Shown here in pieces: positions 9,424 to 17,974 of a stretch of DNA of 64,000 nt. The first letter of the stretch is position 1; the number at the start of each line of letters is the position of its first letter. The notes under the pieces are model-generated. The model saw only the letters and a program-made list of their open reading frames with translations. It ran no database searches and was not told the DNA's origin. This DNA is from Jiangella asiatica (GTDB lineage Bacteria; Actinomycetota; Actinomycetes; Jiangellales; Jiangellaceae), in contig NZ_SMKZ01000007.1 of assembly GCF_004349065.1 (NCBI RefSeq), forward strand, positions 1-64,000. The letters run 5' to 3'. The translations under genes and the position numbers were made by a program.

Positions 9424-10133
9424 CACAGCCCCAGCGAGGGCACGGGGTGACTGACGAGGAGTTGCTGCGCCGCCACGTCGACGGCGATCCCGAGTCGTTC
9501 GGCGAGCTGTTCACCCGGCACCAGGACCGCCTCTGGGCGGTCGCGCTGCGCACGCTCGGTGATCCGCACGACGCTGCCGACGCGCTCCAGGACGCCATGA
9601 TCAACGCCTTCCGCCGGGCCGGCTCGTTCCGGTCGGAGTCGGCGGTCACCACCTGGCTGCACCGCATCGTCGTCAACGCCTGCCTCGACAGGGTGCGGCA
9701 CAGCGCCGCGCGCCCCGCCGATCCGGTCGCCTTCGACGGCACCGAGATCGCCGGTGTGACTCCTGTCACCGAACCGGCCAGCGACCCGGCCGAGCAGACC
9801 GCGCTGCGGGTCGATCTGGAGCACGCTCTGGCCTCGCTCCCGGACGAGCAGCGGGTGCCGCTGGTCCTGGTCGATGTCGAGGGTTTCCCGGTGGCCGAGG
9901 CCGCTGAGATGCTCGGACTGCCGGTCGGGACGGTGAAGAGCCGGTGCGCGCGGGCCCGCGCGAAGCTGGTCCCGCTGCTGGCACCCGGGCGGCTGGCCTC
10001 CGGCCGGTCGGCGCCGGAGCGGGCGGGTCCGGGTCGCACGGGGCCGGACCGGTTGGCGCCCAGCGGGAACCAGCCCGCCGGCGGCGACGTCCCATCGGGG
10101 ACACGACCACGACCAGGAGGTGAGCAGCGGTGA
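9420..10133 (+). CDS. sigM: ECF RNA polymerase sigma factor, SigM-type
   Basis: This is a 237-residue extracytoplasmic-function sigma factor. Region 2 lies near residues 15-85, with FTRHQDRLWAVALRTLGDPHDAADALQDAMINAFR matching region 2.1-2.2. Region 4 lies near residues 135-185, with the helix-turn-helix VAEAAEMLGLPVGTVKSRCARARAKL. After region 4 comes an unusual Gly/Pro/Arg-rich tail of about 50 residues. GTG 9420 overlaps the murJ stop (GTGA) and has GGAGG 7 nt upstream. A second GTG at 9447 is possible but less well placed. The next gene encodes its membrane anti-sigma factor. The order murJ-sigM-anti-sigma-trxB supports the SigM name by synteny with mycobacteria. Confidence 0.9.
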   Translation: MTQPQRGHGVTDEELLRRHVDGDPESFGELFTRHQDRLWAVALRTLGDPHDAADALQDAMINAFRRAGSFRSESAVTTWLHRIVVNACLDRVRHSAARPADPVAFDGTEIAGVTPVTEPASDPAEQTALRVDLEHALASLPDEQRVPLVLVDVEGFPVAEAAEMLGLPVGTVKSRCARARAKLVPLLAPGRLASGRSAPERAGPGRTGPDRLAPSGNQPAGGDVPSGTRPRPGGEQR

Positions 10134-10957
10134 CCGCAGCCGGCGCGCATCCTCCTGCTCACGTCCTGGCCGAGCTGGCCGGCGGTGCCCTCGACGCGCG
10201 CCAAGCGCGCGAGGTCCAGGCCCATGTCGGTCAGTGTGCCGAATGCCAAGCGGTGGTCGAGCAGGTCACCCAGGTCGGCGCCGCGCTGCGGCACGCCCCG
10301 GCCGAGGTGCCCGTCCCCGAGTTCGTCGCGGCGCGCATCGGCGCCGCGTTGGCGGCCGAGCAGGCTGCCAGGGCCGGCACCGTCGCCGACGGCGTCGCGG
10401 CGCGGTCCGCACCGGTGCGTACCGGGGCCGAGAGCGACGGCGGCACGGTCGCCTGGTTCCGTCGCCGGCTGCCCACCGCGCTCGCCGCGGCCGCCAGCGT
10501 CAGCGTCCTGGGCCTGGCCGGCTATGTGGTCGTCACCTCCGGCAGCGGTGGCGACGACGCCAGCAGCGGCGAGGTCGCCGCGGGCAGCGGGGCCGAGTCC
10601 GCCAGCGGCGACGACTCCGTCCAGTCCGACGCCCGCGTCGGCCCGGCTCCGAGCCTCTACGAAGGACAGGGCCCTTCGGCAGCCGAAGAGGAGGCCACCG
10701 CGGGTCTGAGTGCCGAGCAGCTGGAGAGCGCCGTCACCGAGGTCTGGGAGAGCCGCGGCCAGGTCGTCGACGAGTGCGGCCAGGTCCTTGCCGACGAGCT
10801 CGAGCAGGACCTCGTCGGCTCCAAGTACGAGTACGCGGGAGTGCTGGTAGTGCTCGACGCCGGCGACGGTAGCCTCGATGGCTGGCTGCTCGACACCTGC
10901 AACTCCGGCAGCACCGGGCAGATCGCCGAGCCGGTCACGGTGCCCATCCCGGACTGA
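10130..10957 (+). CDS. Membrane anti-sigma factor for SigM (zinc-finger anti-sigma type)
   Basis: This is a 275-residue single-pass membrane protein. The N-terminal cytoplasmic part has an H-x3-C-x2-C arrangement (HVGQCAEC, near residue 35), the ZAS-type signature that binds and holds ECF sigma factors. A membrane helix follows near residues 118-137 (TALAAAASVSVLGLAGYVVV). Then come a Ser/Gly/Asp-rich extracellular linker and a small C-terminal domain with two cysteines (VVDECGQV and LLDTCNSG) that could form a disulfide. GTG 10130 overlaps the sigM stop and has AGGAGGTGA 7 nt upstream, so the pair is coupled. Sensing outside the membrane and release of SigM is an inference from the family. 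Confidence 0.87.
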   Translation: MTAAGAHPPAHVLAELAGGALDARQAREVQAHVGQCAECQAVVEQVTQVGAALRHAPAEVPVPEFVAARIGAALAAEQAARAGTVADGVAARSAPVRTGAESDGGTVAWFRRRLPTALAAAASVSVLGLAGYVVVTSGSGGDDASSGEVAAGSGAESASGDDSVQSDARVGPAPSLYEGQGPSAAEEEATAGLSAEQLESAVTEVWESRGQVVDECGQVLADELEQDLVGSKYEYAGVLVVLDAGDGSLDGWLLDTCNSGSTGQIAEPVTVPIPD

Positions 10958-10988
10958 GGTTTGACGCGGCGCCCGACCGCACCCCGTC

Positions 10989-11015
10989 GGGAATGCCGAA
11001 CGCCTAGTATCCGTT
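10989..11015 (+). promoter_or_regulatory. SigR/SigH-type thiol-stress promoter of trxBA
   Basis: GGGAAT at 10989-10994 is followed by exactly 18 nt and GTT at 11013-11015. This is the established consensus (GGAAT-N18-GTT) for the disulfide-stress sigma factor SigR of Streptomyces and SigH of mycobacteria, whose known regulons include trxBA. It lies 39 nt before the trxB start. This is a direct sequence match; activity is inferred. Confidence 0.8.
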
Positions 11016-11053
11016 GGGGCAGATGGAACCGACGAGCTAGGGAAGGCACCAGC

Positions 11054-12022
11054 GTGACCGACATCCGTGACCTGATCATCATCGGTTCCGGTCCGGCCGG
11101 CTACACCGCGGCCGTCTACGCCGCCCGAGCGCGGCTGCGGCCGCTCCTCCTCGAGGGGGAAGTCAGCTGGGGCGGAGCCTTGATCAACACCACCGATGTG
11201 GAGAACTACCCAGGATTCCGCGACGGCATCCTGGGCCCGGCGCTCATGGACGAGATGCGCGCCCAGGCCGAGCGGTTCGGCACCGAGATCCTCACCCGCG
11301 ACGCGGTCGAGGTCGACCTCACCGGCGACGTCAAGGTCGTGACGGACAGCGAGGGCAACGACCACCGCTCCCGCGCCGTCATCGTCGCCACCGGGTCCCG
11401 GTACCGCGAGATCGGTCTGGAGAACGAGAAGCGGCTTTCCGGACACGGGGTCTCGTGGTGTGCCACCTGTGACGGCTTCTTCTTCCGCGAGCAGGACATC
11501 GCCGTCGTCGGCGGCGGCGACTCCGCGATGGAGGAGGCCACGTTCCTGACCCGGTTCGCGCGGAAGGTCTACCTCATCCACCGTCGCGACAGCCTGCGGG
11601 CGTCGAAGGTGATGCAGGAGCGGGCGTTTGCCAACGACAAGATCGAGTTCGTGTGGAACACCGTCGTCACCGACGTGCTCGGCGAGGACAAGGTGTCCGG
11701 GCTGCGGCTGCGCGACGCCGTCACCGGCGACGAGCGCACCCTCGACGTCACCGGGCTGTTCGTCGCCATCGGCCACGACCCCCGCTCGGAGCTGTTCAAG
11801 GGTCAGCTGCGGCTGGACGACCAGGGCTACATCCTGGTCGACGCGCCATCCACCAAGACCGGTGTCTCGGGCGTGTTCGCCGCCGGCGACGTCGTCGACC
11901 ACACGTACCGGCAGGCCGTCACGGCCGCCGGCACCGGATGCCAAGCGGCCCTCGACGCCGAGCGGTACCTCTCCGACCTCGACGTCGCGCGCGAGGTCAA
12001 GCCGGAGCTCGTCGTCTCTTGA
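11054..12022 (+). CDS. trxB: Thioredoxin-disulfide reductase
   Basis: This 322-residue FAD enzyme uses NADPH to reduce thioredoxin in the cytosol. The FAD-binding motif is at the N-terminus ([18 protein letters not shown]). The redox-active pair is CATC, near residue 138 (WCATCDG). The NADPH-binding [10 protein letters not shown] follows, and the C-terminal FAD motif ([10 protein letters not shown]) is near residue 277. The length is that of low-molecular-weight bacterial TrxR. GTG 11054 has GGGAAGG about 7 nt upstream; in-frame codons further upstream lie in the promoter. It is followed 44 nt later by trxA, and the pair is probably driven by the SigR-type promoter at 10989. Confidence 0.97.
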   Translation: MTDIRDLIIIGSGPAGYTAAVYAARARLRPLLLEGEVSWGGALINTTDVENYPGFRDGILGPALMDEMRAQAERFGTEILTRDAVEVDLTGDVKVVTDSEGNDHRSRAVIVATGSRYREIGLENEKRLSGHGVSWCATCDGFFFREQDIAVVGGGDSAMEEATFLTRFARKVYLIHRRDSLRASKVMQERAFANDKIEFVWNTVVTDVLGEDKVSGLRLRDAVTGDERTLDVTGLFVAIGHDPRSELFKGQLRLDDQGYILVDAPSTKTGVSGVFAAGDVVDHTYRQAVTAAGTGCQAALDAERYLSDLDVAREVKPELVVS

Positions 12023-12066
12023 GACTCTCACCCGAAAAAGAAGCGCCCACCAACGAGGAGTCACAC

Positions 12067-12390
12067 ATGGGCAACATCCAGCACGTCACCAGCGCCGACT
12101 TCGATGAGAAGGTGCTGCAGAGCGACAAGCCCGTGCTTGTCGACTTCTGGGCCGAGTGGTGCGGGCCGTGCCGCATGATCGCCCCGGTGCTCGAGGAGAT
12201 CGCGAACTCGCAGGACAACCTGGAGATCGTCAAGCTGAACGTCGACGAGAACCCGGACATCGCGGCCAGCTACCGGATCACCTCGATCCCGGCGCTGAAC
12301 GTCTACTCCGGCGGCCAGGTCGTCAAGCAGATCGTCGGCGCCAAGCCGAAGGCGGCCCTGCTGAACGACCTCTCCGACTACGTCGGCTGA
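12067..12390 (+). CDS. trxA: Thioredoxin
   Basis: This is a 107-residue cytosolic thioredoxin with the canonical WCGPC active site (FWAEWCGPCRMIAPVLEEI, near residues 28-46) and the cis-proline segment TSIPALNVY. It accepts electrons from TrxB, encoded immediately upstream, and reduces protein disulfides. The ATG at 12067 is preceded by CGAGGAG at good spacing. In mycobacteria the next gene would be cwlM. Here a strong terminator follows, and cwlM lies about 36 kb away, beyond the accessory block. Confidence 0.97.
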   Translation: MGNIQHVTSADFDEKVLQSDKPVLVDFWAEWCGPCRMIAPVLEEIANSQDNLEIVKLNVDENPDIAASYRITSIPALNVYSGGQVVKQIVGAKPKAALLNDLSDYVG

Positions 12391-12421
12391 CCGGAGAGCC
12401 TCAGCACCCCCAGCACGACCC

Positions 12422-12463
12422 GACGGCGCCCGCCCGGGACACACCTCCCCGGCGGGCGCCGTC
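12422..12463 (+). terminator. Terminator of trxBA
   Basis: A perfect 13-bp inverted repeat (GACGGCGCCCGCC at 12422-12434 with its complement at 12451-12463) encloses a 16-nt loop, 31 nt after the trxA stop. There is no T-run, as is usual in high-GC actinobacteria. The same stem sequence recurs after jag at 54801-54838. Confidence 0.8.
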
Positions 12464-12779
12464 ATGTGTGCTCGGGTGGCTCGGCCGTCCGGCGGAGTCG
12501 GTTCGGCCGTCCAGCGCTCGCGCCTCGGCCATCCGGAGGAAGAATTTATCGGACATAACTGAACAATCGCACCAGAAGGCTGTTGTTCCGTGTATCAGTT
12601 TGGTTCGGACCTCTTGCCCCCGGACATGCTTCGGTCATTGAATGGCATATCCGTTCAAAGGAGCCGCTCCGTTTGCCGAGCGCCCAGTTCTCCCGGATCA
12701 TCTCGTCACGGAGGTGCTTGCTCGGACACCTACGTGTCAGTGATCGGGGCTCCTGGGGCGCCATGGCGAAGAGGTGTAC
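12464..12779. other. AT-richer intergenic segment at the left edge of the accessory block
   Basis: This stretch of about 316 nt between the trxA terminator and the next gene has no convincing gene. From about 12540 to 12660 it is visibly richer in A and T than its surroundings (for example GAAGAATTTATCGG and TTGAATGGCATATCC). Short ORFs here have poor codon use. It presumably carries the promoter of the 12780 gene, but no clear -10/-35 pair is seen. Confidence 0.5.
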
Positions 12780-13268
12780 ATGGAATACAGAGATGATTTC
12801 TTGAACGCCGAGAATGCCGCCGTCGAGGCTTATACCTCGATGGCGGTGCGGCAGACGAAGCTGTTGCTGCTCGGCATCGGCACCATGGTCGCGTCCATCG
12901 TGGCGATCGTCCTCGCCGCGGTGGCTACACTGCTCGACCTCGGCGGCATCGCGCCGTTGCACGAAGCCTTCATCCCGGTGGCGGTCATCGGCTTGGGGTG
13001 CGGCGGCGTCGACTTCATCGCTCGCCGCCGCGACAACGACCACGTGGCGGGCTGGGCCACGGTGATCGGCCAGGGCGCATTGACGGCTGCCGGGACGATC
13101 GGCCTGTTCGGGTGGTTCTCTGGCGACCTCTGGGTGTTCGGTGTCGGGCTGGTCACCGGCATCGTAACCAGTTCGATCTTGGTCAAGTACCCAGAATGGG
13201 AAACTGAGGCAGAAATGCTGGAGCGATTTGTCCGAGTTCCCGACGACGGCGACGACGAATACCGCTGA
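12780..13268 (+). CDS. Hypothetical integral membrane protein
   Basis: This is a 162-residue protein of unrecognised family. After a hydrophilic N-terminus (MEYRDDFLNAENAAVEAY) it shows about four hydrophobic segments: LLLLGIGTMVASIVAIVLAAVATLL near residues 28-52, FIPVAVIGLGCGG near 65, TVIGQGALTAAGTIGLFGWF near 96-115 and VFGVGLVTGIVTSSILV near 121. It ends in an acidic tail. ATG 12780 has GAAGAGG 6 nt upstream and is preferred over the GTG at 12774. It is a lone gene between the AT-richer segment and a large inverted repeat, the first gene of the accessory block. Confidence 0.6.
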   Translation: MEYRDDFLNAENAAVEAYTSMAVRQTKLLLLGIGTMVASIVAIVLAAVATLLDLGGIAPLHEAFIPVAVIGLGCGGVDFIARRRDNDHVAGWATVIGQGALTAAGTIGLFGWFSGDLWVFGVGLVTGIVTSSILVKYPEWETEAEMLERFVRVPDDGDDEYR

Positions 13269-13329
13269 CGTCGTCGAGATTTCGTGACATTTCGGACCCT
13301 CCACCCCGATCCGTGGGCACGCGGGACCT

Positions 13330-13421
13330 CGAAATGATCACGTTCAGCACGAAATCCCGTGTCACACCATGCTCGCAATCATGGTGAGGCACGGGGGATC
13401 CTGCTGAACGTGATCATTTCG
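13330..13421. repeat. Large nested inverted repeat (hairpin)
   Basis: A perfect 20-bp inverted repeat (arm CGAAATGATCACGTTCAGCA at 13330-13349, complement at 13402-13421) encloses 52 nt. Inside it a second imperfect pair (CCCGTGTCACACCAT near 13356-13370 against ATGGTGAGGCACGGG near 13381-13395) extends the possible fold. It lies between the 12780 gene and the FtsK-module promoter. It may be a terminator-like structure, a dispersed palindromic repeat or a non-autonomous element. No second copy is seen in the window. Confidence 0.8.
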
Positions 13422-13563
13422 GGGGCCACGGTGTGAGGCTGCTGCGGTTGACCGGGCGGCGGGGGCAGCGATGCCACCCGGCGGCCGCGGGACCTCGGGG
13501 GCACGGCAGGGCCTCGGCGTGTGCAGACAGCGACGACCCGCGGCCAGGAGCTCGCACCTACTC

Positions 13564-13591
13564 GGTCACAGAGTGACCTCTCCGTGCACTT
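13564..13591 (+). promoter_or_regulatory. Shared promoter motif, copy 1 (FtsK module)
   Basis: GGTCACA (13564-13570), 16 nt, then CACTT (13587-13591) lie 41 nt before the ATG of the FtsK-like gene. The spacing equals that of five other copies in the accessory block. The -35-like half also forms a 6-bp palindrome here: GGTCAC-AGA-GTGACC at 13564-13578. Confidence 0.6.
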
Positions 13592-13632
13592 TCGTAGAGG
13601 ACAGACACCTGGGACCGGGAGGAAGAGCAGGC

Positions 13633-16437
13633 ATGCGCATCTCCGCCCTCCACAACGGGCCGTTTCGAGGGCCCGCCGTGGCCGACGACGGCCCCACCCG
13701 GCTGGTCCACGCCGTCGAGGCCGCCGAAGACGCCGCGCGGCACCTGCGCACGCTGGCGGCGTCGGCCGCCGAGAGGGAGCGTCGTCGCCTGGTCGACGAC
13801 CAGCACGAGATCGCCACCGCGGCCCGCCGCCGCCAGGCGCGCTCCACCGCCTCGCTGTTCGCCGCGGCCGACCGGGTCCGGCTCGACATCGCCGAACTCC
13901 TCGAGCGCGGCCCCGGATACGCGCACGCCGGCTGGGAGTCGCCGGTCTGGGCGGAGCAGTACGACGAGCCCGTCGAGGCCACCCAGGTGGTCCGGGTCGC
14001 CACACTGGGCCTCGCCTCCCCCAGCAGCATCGTGGAGCTTCCGTTCGTCCTGCCCGCGTTGGGCGGCAACGTCGTCATCACGCACGCACCCGGCGGGACT
14101 GCGCCCGCGCACAACCTCGCGCAGGCCTTCGTCACCCGCGCGCTCGCCTCCGCGCTCCCCGGCTCGCTGCGCGTCCACCCGCTCGATCCCGGCGGCCTGG
14201 GCCAGAACCTCGGCATTCTGAGCCGGTTGCCCGAGCCGCTGGTGGCCGGCGGCGTGCGGGCCACCCACGAGGAGGTCTCCGCGGAGCTGCGGGCCCTGCG
14301 CGAACACGTGCACCGGCTCAACAGCCAGGTGCTGCTCGGCGACGACGACTCCCTGGTCGGCCGCTGGCAGACGGGCTCGGCCGGCGGCATCCCGTGCTCG
14401 CTGGTGCTGGCCGCCGGGCTCGGGCCCAACCTCGTCGCCGACGACGCCCAGCAGCTCTGGTCCCTGGCCCGCACGGGGCAACGGTGCGGCGTCGCCGTCA
14501 TCGCCGTCATCGACGCGGGTCGCCAGCTGCCAGGCGGCCTCGCCCTAACCGACCTCCTCGAGAACGCCGAGCACCTCCACGTCGACCATGAGGGTGGGGC
14601 CACCTGGGAGTCGTCACCACCGGTGCTGCACCACAACGCGCGCATCCGCTGTCCCAACCCGCCCGGTTCCGCCCAGCACCGGTTCCTCACCACCGTGCTC
14701 GCCCCGGCCGTCCGTCGCGGCGTCAACCGCCCCGTCGTCCTGGCCGATCTGCTCGCCACCCAGCCCGCCGGCACGGGCAGCACGCTCACCACCGTCGCGG
14801 CCACTGTCGGACAGAGCGCGAACGGCTCCCCTATCGAGCTGCGCGTCGGCGACGACGAAGACGTGGCCATCGGCGGCATCGTGGTCGGCCCGTCAGGCTC
14901 GGGCAAGACGACTCTCCTCCACGCGTTCATCCACGCGCTGGTCCGCCGCTACCCGCCGGAGGAGCTGGAGCTGTACCTGCTTGACATGAAGGCCGGTGTG
15001 GAGTTCGCCGAGTACGCTCCCCGGCCGGGCCGCCCCGCGGTGCCGCACGTGCGCGCCGTCGGCATCGAGGCCGACGCCACGTTCGCGCTGGGCGTGCTGA
15101 GCCACCTGCTGACGGTCGACGCCGGGCGCAAACGGCTGTTCAAGGAGGCGTCGGTCAGCAGCGGACGCGAGATCAAGAACCTCGCCCAGTACCGGGAAGT
15201 GACCGGCGAGGTCCTCCCCCGGGTGCTGTTCGTCGCCGACGAGTTCCAGCTCATGCTTGCCGGACCCACCGAGGACGCCGCGTGGGACACCCTGGACGTG
15301 CTGGTCAAGCAGGGCCGCAGCCAGGGCATCCATGTGCTGCTGGCCACCCAGAGCCTGAACTCCGTCGGCGCTGGGCGCGGCTCGCAGAAGGCCTCGGTCT
15401 TCGACCAGCTCGAGCTGCGGGTCGGCCTGAGGTGCAAACCCGACGAGCTGAGCCTGCTGTTCGACCGCACCGTCCGCGACCGCCTCGACACCGGGCGCCG
15501 CGGCTCCGGCGTTCTCAACCAGGCACGCGGCGACAAAGACGCCGACCAGCTGTTCCAGGCCGGACTGCTCGACGCCGACGAGCGTCAGCGCCTGCGCACC
15601 GACGTGGTAATCCGCGACGGCTCCAGCCCACGCATCCGGGTGAGCCGCGGCTCCGGCGGCGTCGACGTCTCGGACGTGGCGCCGGCGCTGGCCGCCGCCG
15701 CCGAACCCACCATCTACCTGGGCGCACCGGTCGGAGTGGAGCCACCGCTGGTCGGTGTCCCGGCCCGCCCGGGCGACGGTCGCGGGCTGCTGCTGGCCGC
15801 CCGCGACGAGCTCCGTGCAGTCAGCACAATCAGCGCCGTCCTCGCCGGCCTGGCGCTCCAGCCCAGCGCCGACGATGCCGGTTTCGTCGTCGTCGACCTG
15901 CTGCCCGAGCGCATCCCCGGCCGCCGGCCGCTGGACCAGGTCACCGAGTGGCTTGGGCGCCGGGTCGTGACGGTGGGCGAGGACCAGCTCGACCTGCTGC
16001 CGTCGTTCGCGACCCGAGCGGCCGGGCCGACGTTCGTGGCAGTCCTCGGACTGCAGTACGCCGGCATCGAGGTCCCGTACTACGACGACGAGCCGCACCC
16101 CCTCGCCTGGCTGTGCGGCACCGGTCCGTCCACGTCGGTGTTCCCGCTCATCTGGCTCGACACGCCGGACCGGCACCGCAAGCTGGGCCCGCACGGCGAG
16201 CGCCTCCAGCTACGCGCCGACGCCGGTGCCGACATCATCGACACCGGTGGGTTCATCGGCCGGCGTCCGCCGTTCGCGGCGTCACGGGGCCGGTTCTGGT
16301 TCCACGACCTCGCCGGCACCGGCGAGCCCGTGCTCGTCGATCCGCTCCAACCCGGCGAACAGCTACCGCCGTCGCGACCTGGTGTCGTGGCCGGCTTGGG
16401 CGAGCGGCTGGCCGGATCGTCCGAGGCACCGCGATGA
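13633..16437 (+). CDS. FtsK/SpoIIIE-domain ATPase
   Basis: This is a 934-residue cytosolic ATPase. A helical N-terminal region (RTLAASAAERERRRLVDDQHEIATAARRRQ) precedes an FtsK-type motor. The Walker A is GPSGSGKTT near residue 422, the LLDMKAGVEF loop near 450 corresponds to FtsK DPKxxEL, and the Walker B is VLFVADEF near residue 535; all are intact. A second, less conserved ATPase-like region follows from about residue 700, where a Walker A is not evident. There is no membrane segment and no winged-helix gamma domain. ATG 13633 has GGGAGGAAG about 9 nt upstream. The gene overlaps the next as ATGA. Its substrate, DNA or protein, is unknown; EssC-type secretion ATPases are an alternative comparison. 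Confidence 0.85.
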   Translation: MRISALHNGPFRGPAVADDGPTRLVHAVEAAEDAARHLRTLAASAAERERRRLVDDQHEIATAARRRQARSTASLFAAADRVRLDIAELLERGPGYAHAGWESPVWAEQYDEPVEATQVVRVATLGLASPSSIVELPFVLPALGGNVVITHAPGGTAPAHNLAQAFVTRALASALPGSLRVHPLDPGGLGQNLGILSRLPEPLVAGGVRATHEEVSAELRALREHVHRLNSQVLLGDDDSLVGRWQTGSAGGIPCSLVLAAGLGPNLVADDAQQLWSLARTGQRCGVAVIAVIDAGRQLPGGLALTDLLENAEHLHVDHEGGATWESSPPVLHHNARIRCPNPPGSAQHRFLTTVLAPAVRRGVNRPVVLADLLATQPAGTGSTLTTVAATVGQSANGSPIELRVGDDEDVAIGGIVVGPSGSGKTTLLHAFIHALVRRYPPEELELYLLDMKAGVEFAEYAPRPGRPAVPHVRAVGIEADATFALGVLSHLLTVDAGRKRLFKEASVSSGREIKNLAQYREVTGEVLPRVLFVADEFQLMLAGPTEDAAWDTLDVLVKQGRSQGIHVLLATQSLNSVGAGRGSQKASVFDQLELRVGLRCKPDELSLLFDRTVRDRLDTGRRGSGVLNQARGDKDADQLFQAGLLDADERQRLRTDVVIRDGSSPRIRVSRGSGGVDVSDVAPALAAAAEPTIYLGAPVGVEPPLVGVPARPGDGRGLLLAARDELRAVSTISAVLAGLALQPSADDAGFVVVDLLPERIPGRRPLDQVTEWLGRRVVTVGEDQLDLLPSFATRAAGPTFVAVLGLQYAGIEVPYYDDEPHPLAWLCGTGPSTSVFPLIWLDTPDRHRKLGPHGERLQLRADAGADIIDTGGFIGRRPPFAASRGRFWFHDLAGTGEPVLVDPLQPGEQLPPSRPGVVAGLGERLAGSSEAPR

Positions 16438-17186
16438 CCACCGACCTCGAGCCCGGCGCGACGAGCGCCTCCGGCGAACGCCACCAGCCCTCGCGCGGAC
16501 CGGCCATGCGCGCGTACTGCGCGACCCTGTCCCGGTTCACCTCGGCGGTCCAGAGCACCGAACAGCTCCTTCGCAACGACGAGGCCGGCACTCGCGAGGA
16601 CTCTGAGCAGCGCGAGGTCGCCTCGGCGGCGCGGCTGCGCAGCATCGAACGGGCCGGCGCGGCCGCGGAGGCCGGCCTCGAACACACCGCGGTGGTCCGC
16701 GCCGAGCAGGGGCTTCCGCCGCCGACGACGGACGACACCGGTGGTTCGGCGAGCGAGCCGCACCTGCTGCGACGGGCCGCGGATTCCGACGTCGGCGTGG
16801 CGCTGACCTCCCTCGGCCGCCGCCGCGACGCCGTGCGCGCGGCCGAGACGGAGTTCGCGCAGTGGTTGACCCAGCGCGACGAACAGTCCCGGCGCATCGT
16901 CGTGACCGTGACGGCTGTGGTCGCCGTGGTCGCGGCCGGGGTGATGGCCGTCGTCGGCACCACGGCGTCGGCGGCGACGTCCCTGGCGCTGCTGGCTGCC
17001 TGCACGGTCGCCGTGGTGGCGACGGCGCTGATGACGGCGGCCGCGCGGCGCCTGCCGCGGGTGTGCGCCGGAGCCGGTCTCGCGCGCAGGCCCCATCCGG
17101 TCGCCATGGCGCGGTATGGAGGGGAGCTGACGGTGGCGACCGCCGTGGCGCTGGCAGCCGTGAACGTCACGGCCGGAGCCCTGTGA
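16434..17186 (+). CDS. Membrane protein with cytoplasmic coiled coil, partner of the FtsK-like ATPase
   Basis: This is a 250-residue protein with no recognised family. Residues about 25-150 are hydrophilic and helix-rich with heptad-like Ala/Glu/Arg spacing (REDSEQREVASAARLRSIERAGAAAEAGLEH). The C-terminal third has two adjacent membrane helices near residues 153-175 and 180-200, and a third near 230-250. ATG 16434 overlaps the FtsK stop as ATGA, so the two are translated together. Coupling to an ATPase gene suggests a membrane docking or adaptor role, which is an inference from arrangement only. Confidence 0.7.
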   Translation: MTTDLEPGATSASGERHQPSRGPAMRAYCATLSRFTSAVQSTEQLLRNDEAGTREDSEQREVASAARLRSIERAGAAAEAGLEHTAVVRAEQGLPPPTTDDTGGSASEPHLLRRAADSDVGVALTSLGRRRDAVRAAETEFAQWLTQRDEQSRRIVVTVTAVVAVVAAGVMAVVGTTASAATSLALLAACTVAVVATALMTAAARRLPRVCAGAGLARRPHPVAMARYGGELTVATAVALAAVNVTAGAL

Positions 17187-17212
17187 TCGATCCAGACCAA
17201 CCCCACCGGTCG

Positions 17213-17248
17213 TGTCACATCCGGCGCCCCGGACGCACCTACAGAAGT
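17213..17248 (+). promoter_or_regulatory. Shared promoter motif, copy 2 (coiled-coil gene)
   Basis: TGTCACA (17213-17219), 16 nt, then CACCTACAGAAGT (17236-17248) lie 54 nt before the start of the 17303 gene. This copy and the one upstream of the coupling-protein gene also share CAGAAGT after CACCT, with one variable base between. Confidence 0.7.
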
Positions 17249-17302
17249 GGGCGGCCCGCTGGACCACGGCGCGGCCACGAACGCTGAGAAAGGTGGCCCA
17301 GC

Positions 17303-17908
17303 ATGCCGGGCATCAAGGAATCGGGCGAGATCCTCATCGAGGTGTCGGCCAGTCTCACCCACGGCGGTGACGAGACGTCGCGCGGCCTCACCGAGCTGGA
17401 GCAGAAGGCACAGGCCGCGGTCGAGGCGTTGAACGAGCTGCGTGCCCCGGCCGAGGAGGCGCGGGCGGCCAGCGAGCGGCTGCGCGCCAGGGCTGAGGAG
17501 GCGCGGTCCCGGTTCGCCGCGCTCGAACGCGCCGCGGCCGAGACCGAGGGCGGCGCGCGCATCCTCACCCAAGCGTGCGACCAGCTCCAACGCGGCGACG
17601 CCGATCTGGCGGCCGTGTTCGAGCCGCAGATCAGACCCATCGCCAGCCAGGTCGCCCAGCTCACCGAGAGCCTGCGCGCCAGCGCTGGCTCTCTCGAACA
17701 CGCTGTCGACGACGTCGCCGCGGGCGCCGGGCAGCTCGGTAGCGGAGCCACGCAGATCCTCACCAGCGGTGAGCAGCTGCGAAAGCGCACCGACGACGTG
17801 TCCGGCACGCTCGGCCGCGCGAAGAAGCGACTGAGCCAGATCATCCCGCAGGCGGCCCGCGCCGTACGCGACCGCGGCCGCGAGGCCGTCCACGTCACCC
17901 GCCGCTGA
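17303..17908 (+). CDS. Coiled-coil protein of the FtsK module
   Basis: This is a 201-residue, soluble, almost wholly helical protein with no recognised family. Residues about 28-95 form a long Ala/Glu/Arg coiled coil (EEARAASERLRARAEEARSRFAAL). Residues 110-175 show the pattern seen in methyl-accepting or DUF948-like helices (ASAGSLEHAVDDVAAGAGQL). It ends in a basic tail (AVRDRGREAVHVTRR). The ATG at 17303 has GAAAGGTGG upstream and its own copy of the shared promoter motif. It lies 116 nt after the membrane partner gene and is followed by another coiled-coil gene. A structural or regulatory role with the FtsK ATPase is inferred from context. Confidence 0.7.
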   Translation: MPGIKESGEILIEVSASLTHGGDETSRGLTELEQKAQAAVEALNELRAPAEEARAASERLRARAEEARSRFAALERAAAETEGGARILTQACDQLQRGDADLAAVFEPQIRPIASQVAQLTESLRASAGSLEHAVDDVAAGAGQLGSGATQILTSGEQLRKRTDDVSGTLGRAKKRLSQIIPQAARAVRDRGREAVHVTRR

Positions 17909-17974
17909 GCGAGCTCTTCAGCGGCCTACCCGCCCCCGACCATGGCACGTGCACGAGCAGCGAGGAGGTGACAG

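Noticed and set aside
9356-12064. 900-residue minus-strand ORF over sigM-trxB
   Set aside because: It is antisense to well-identified genes and has no recognisable domain; long antisense frames are expected at this GC.
12583-12804. Short plus-strand ORFs in the AT-richer segment
   Set aside because: No ribosome site, poor codon use, overlapping each other and the start of the 12780 gene.
13354-13377. TGTCACA inside the large palindrome as another promoter copy
   Set aside because: No CACCT-like box at 16 nt and it forms part of the inner stem.
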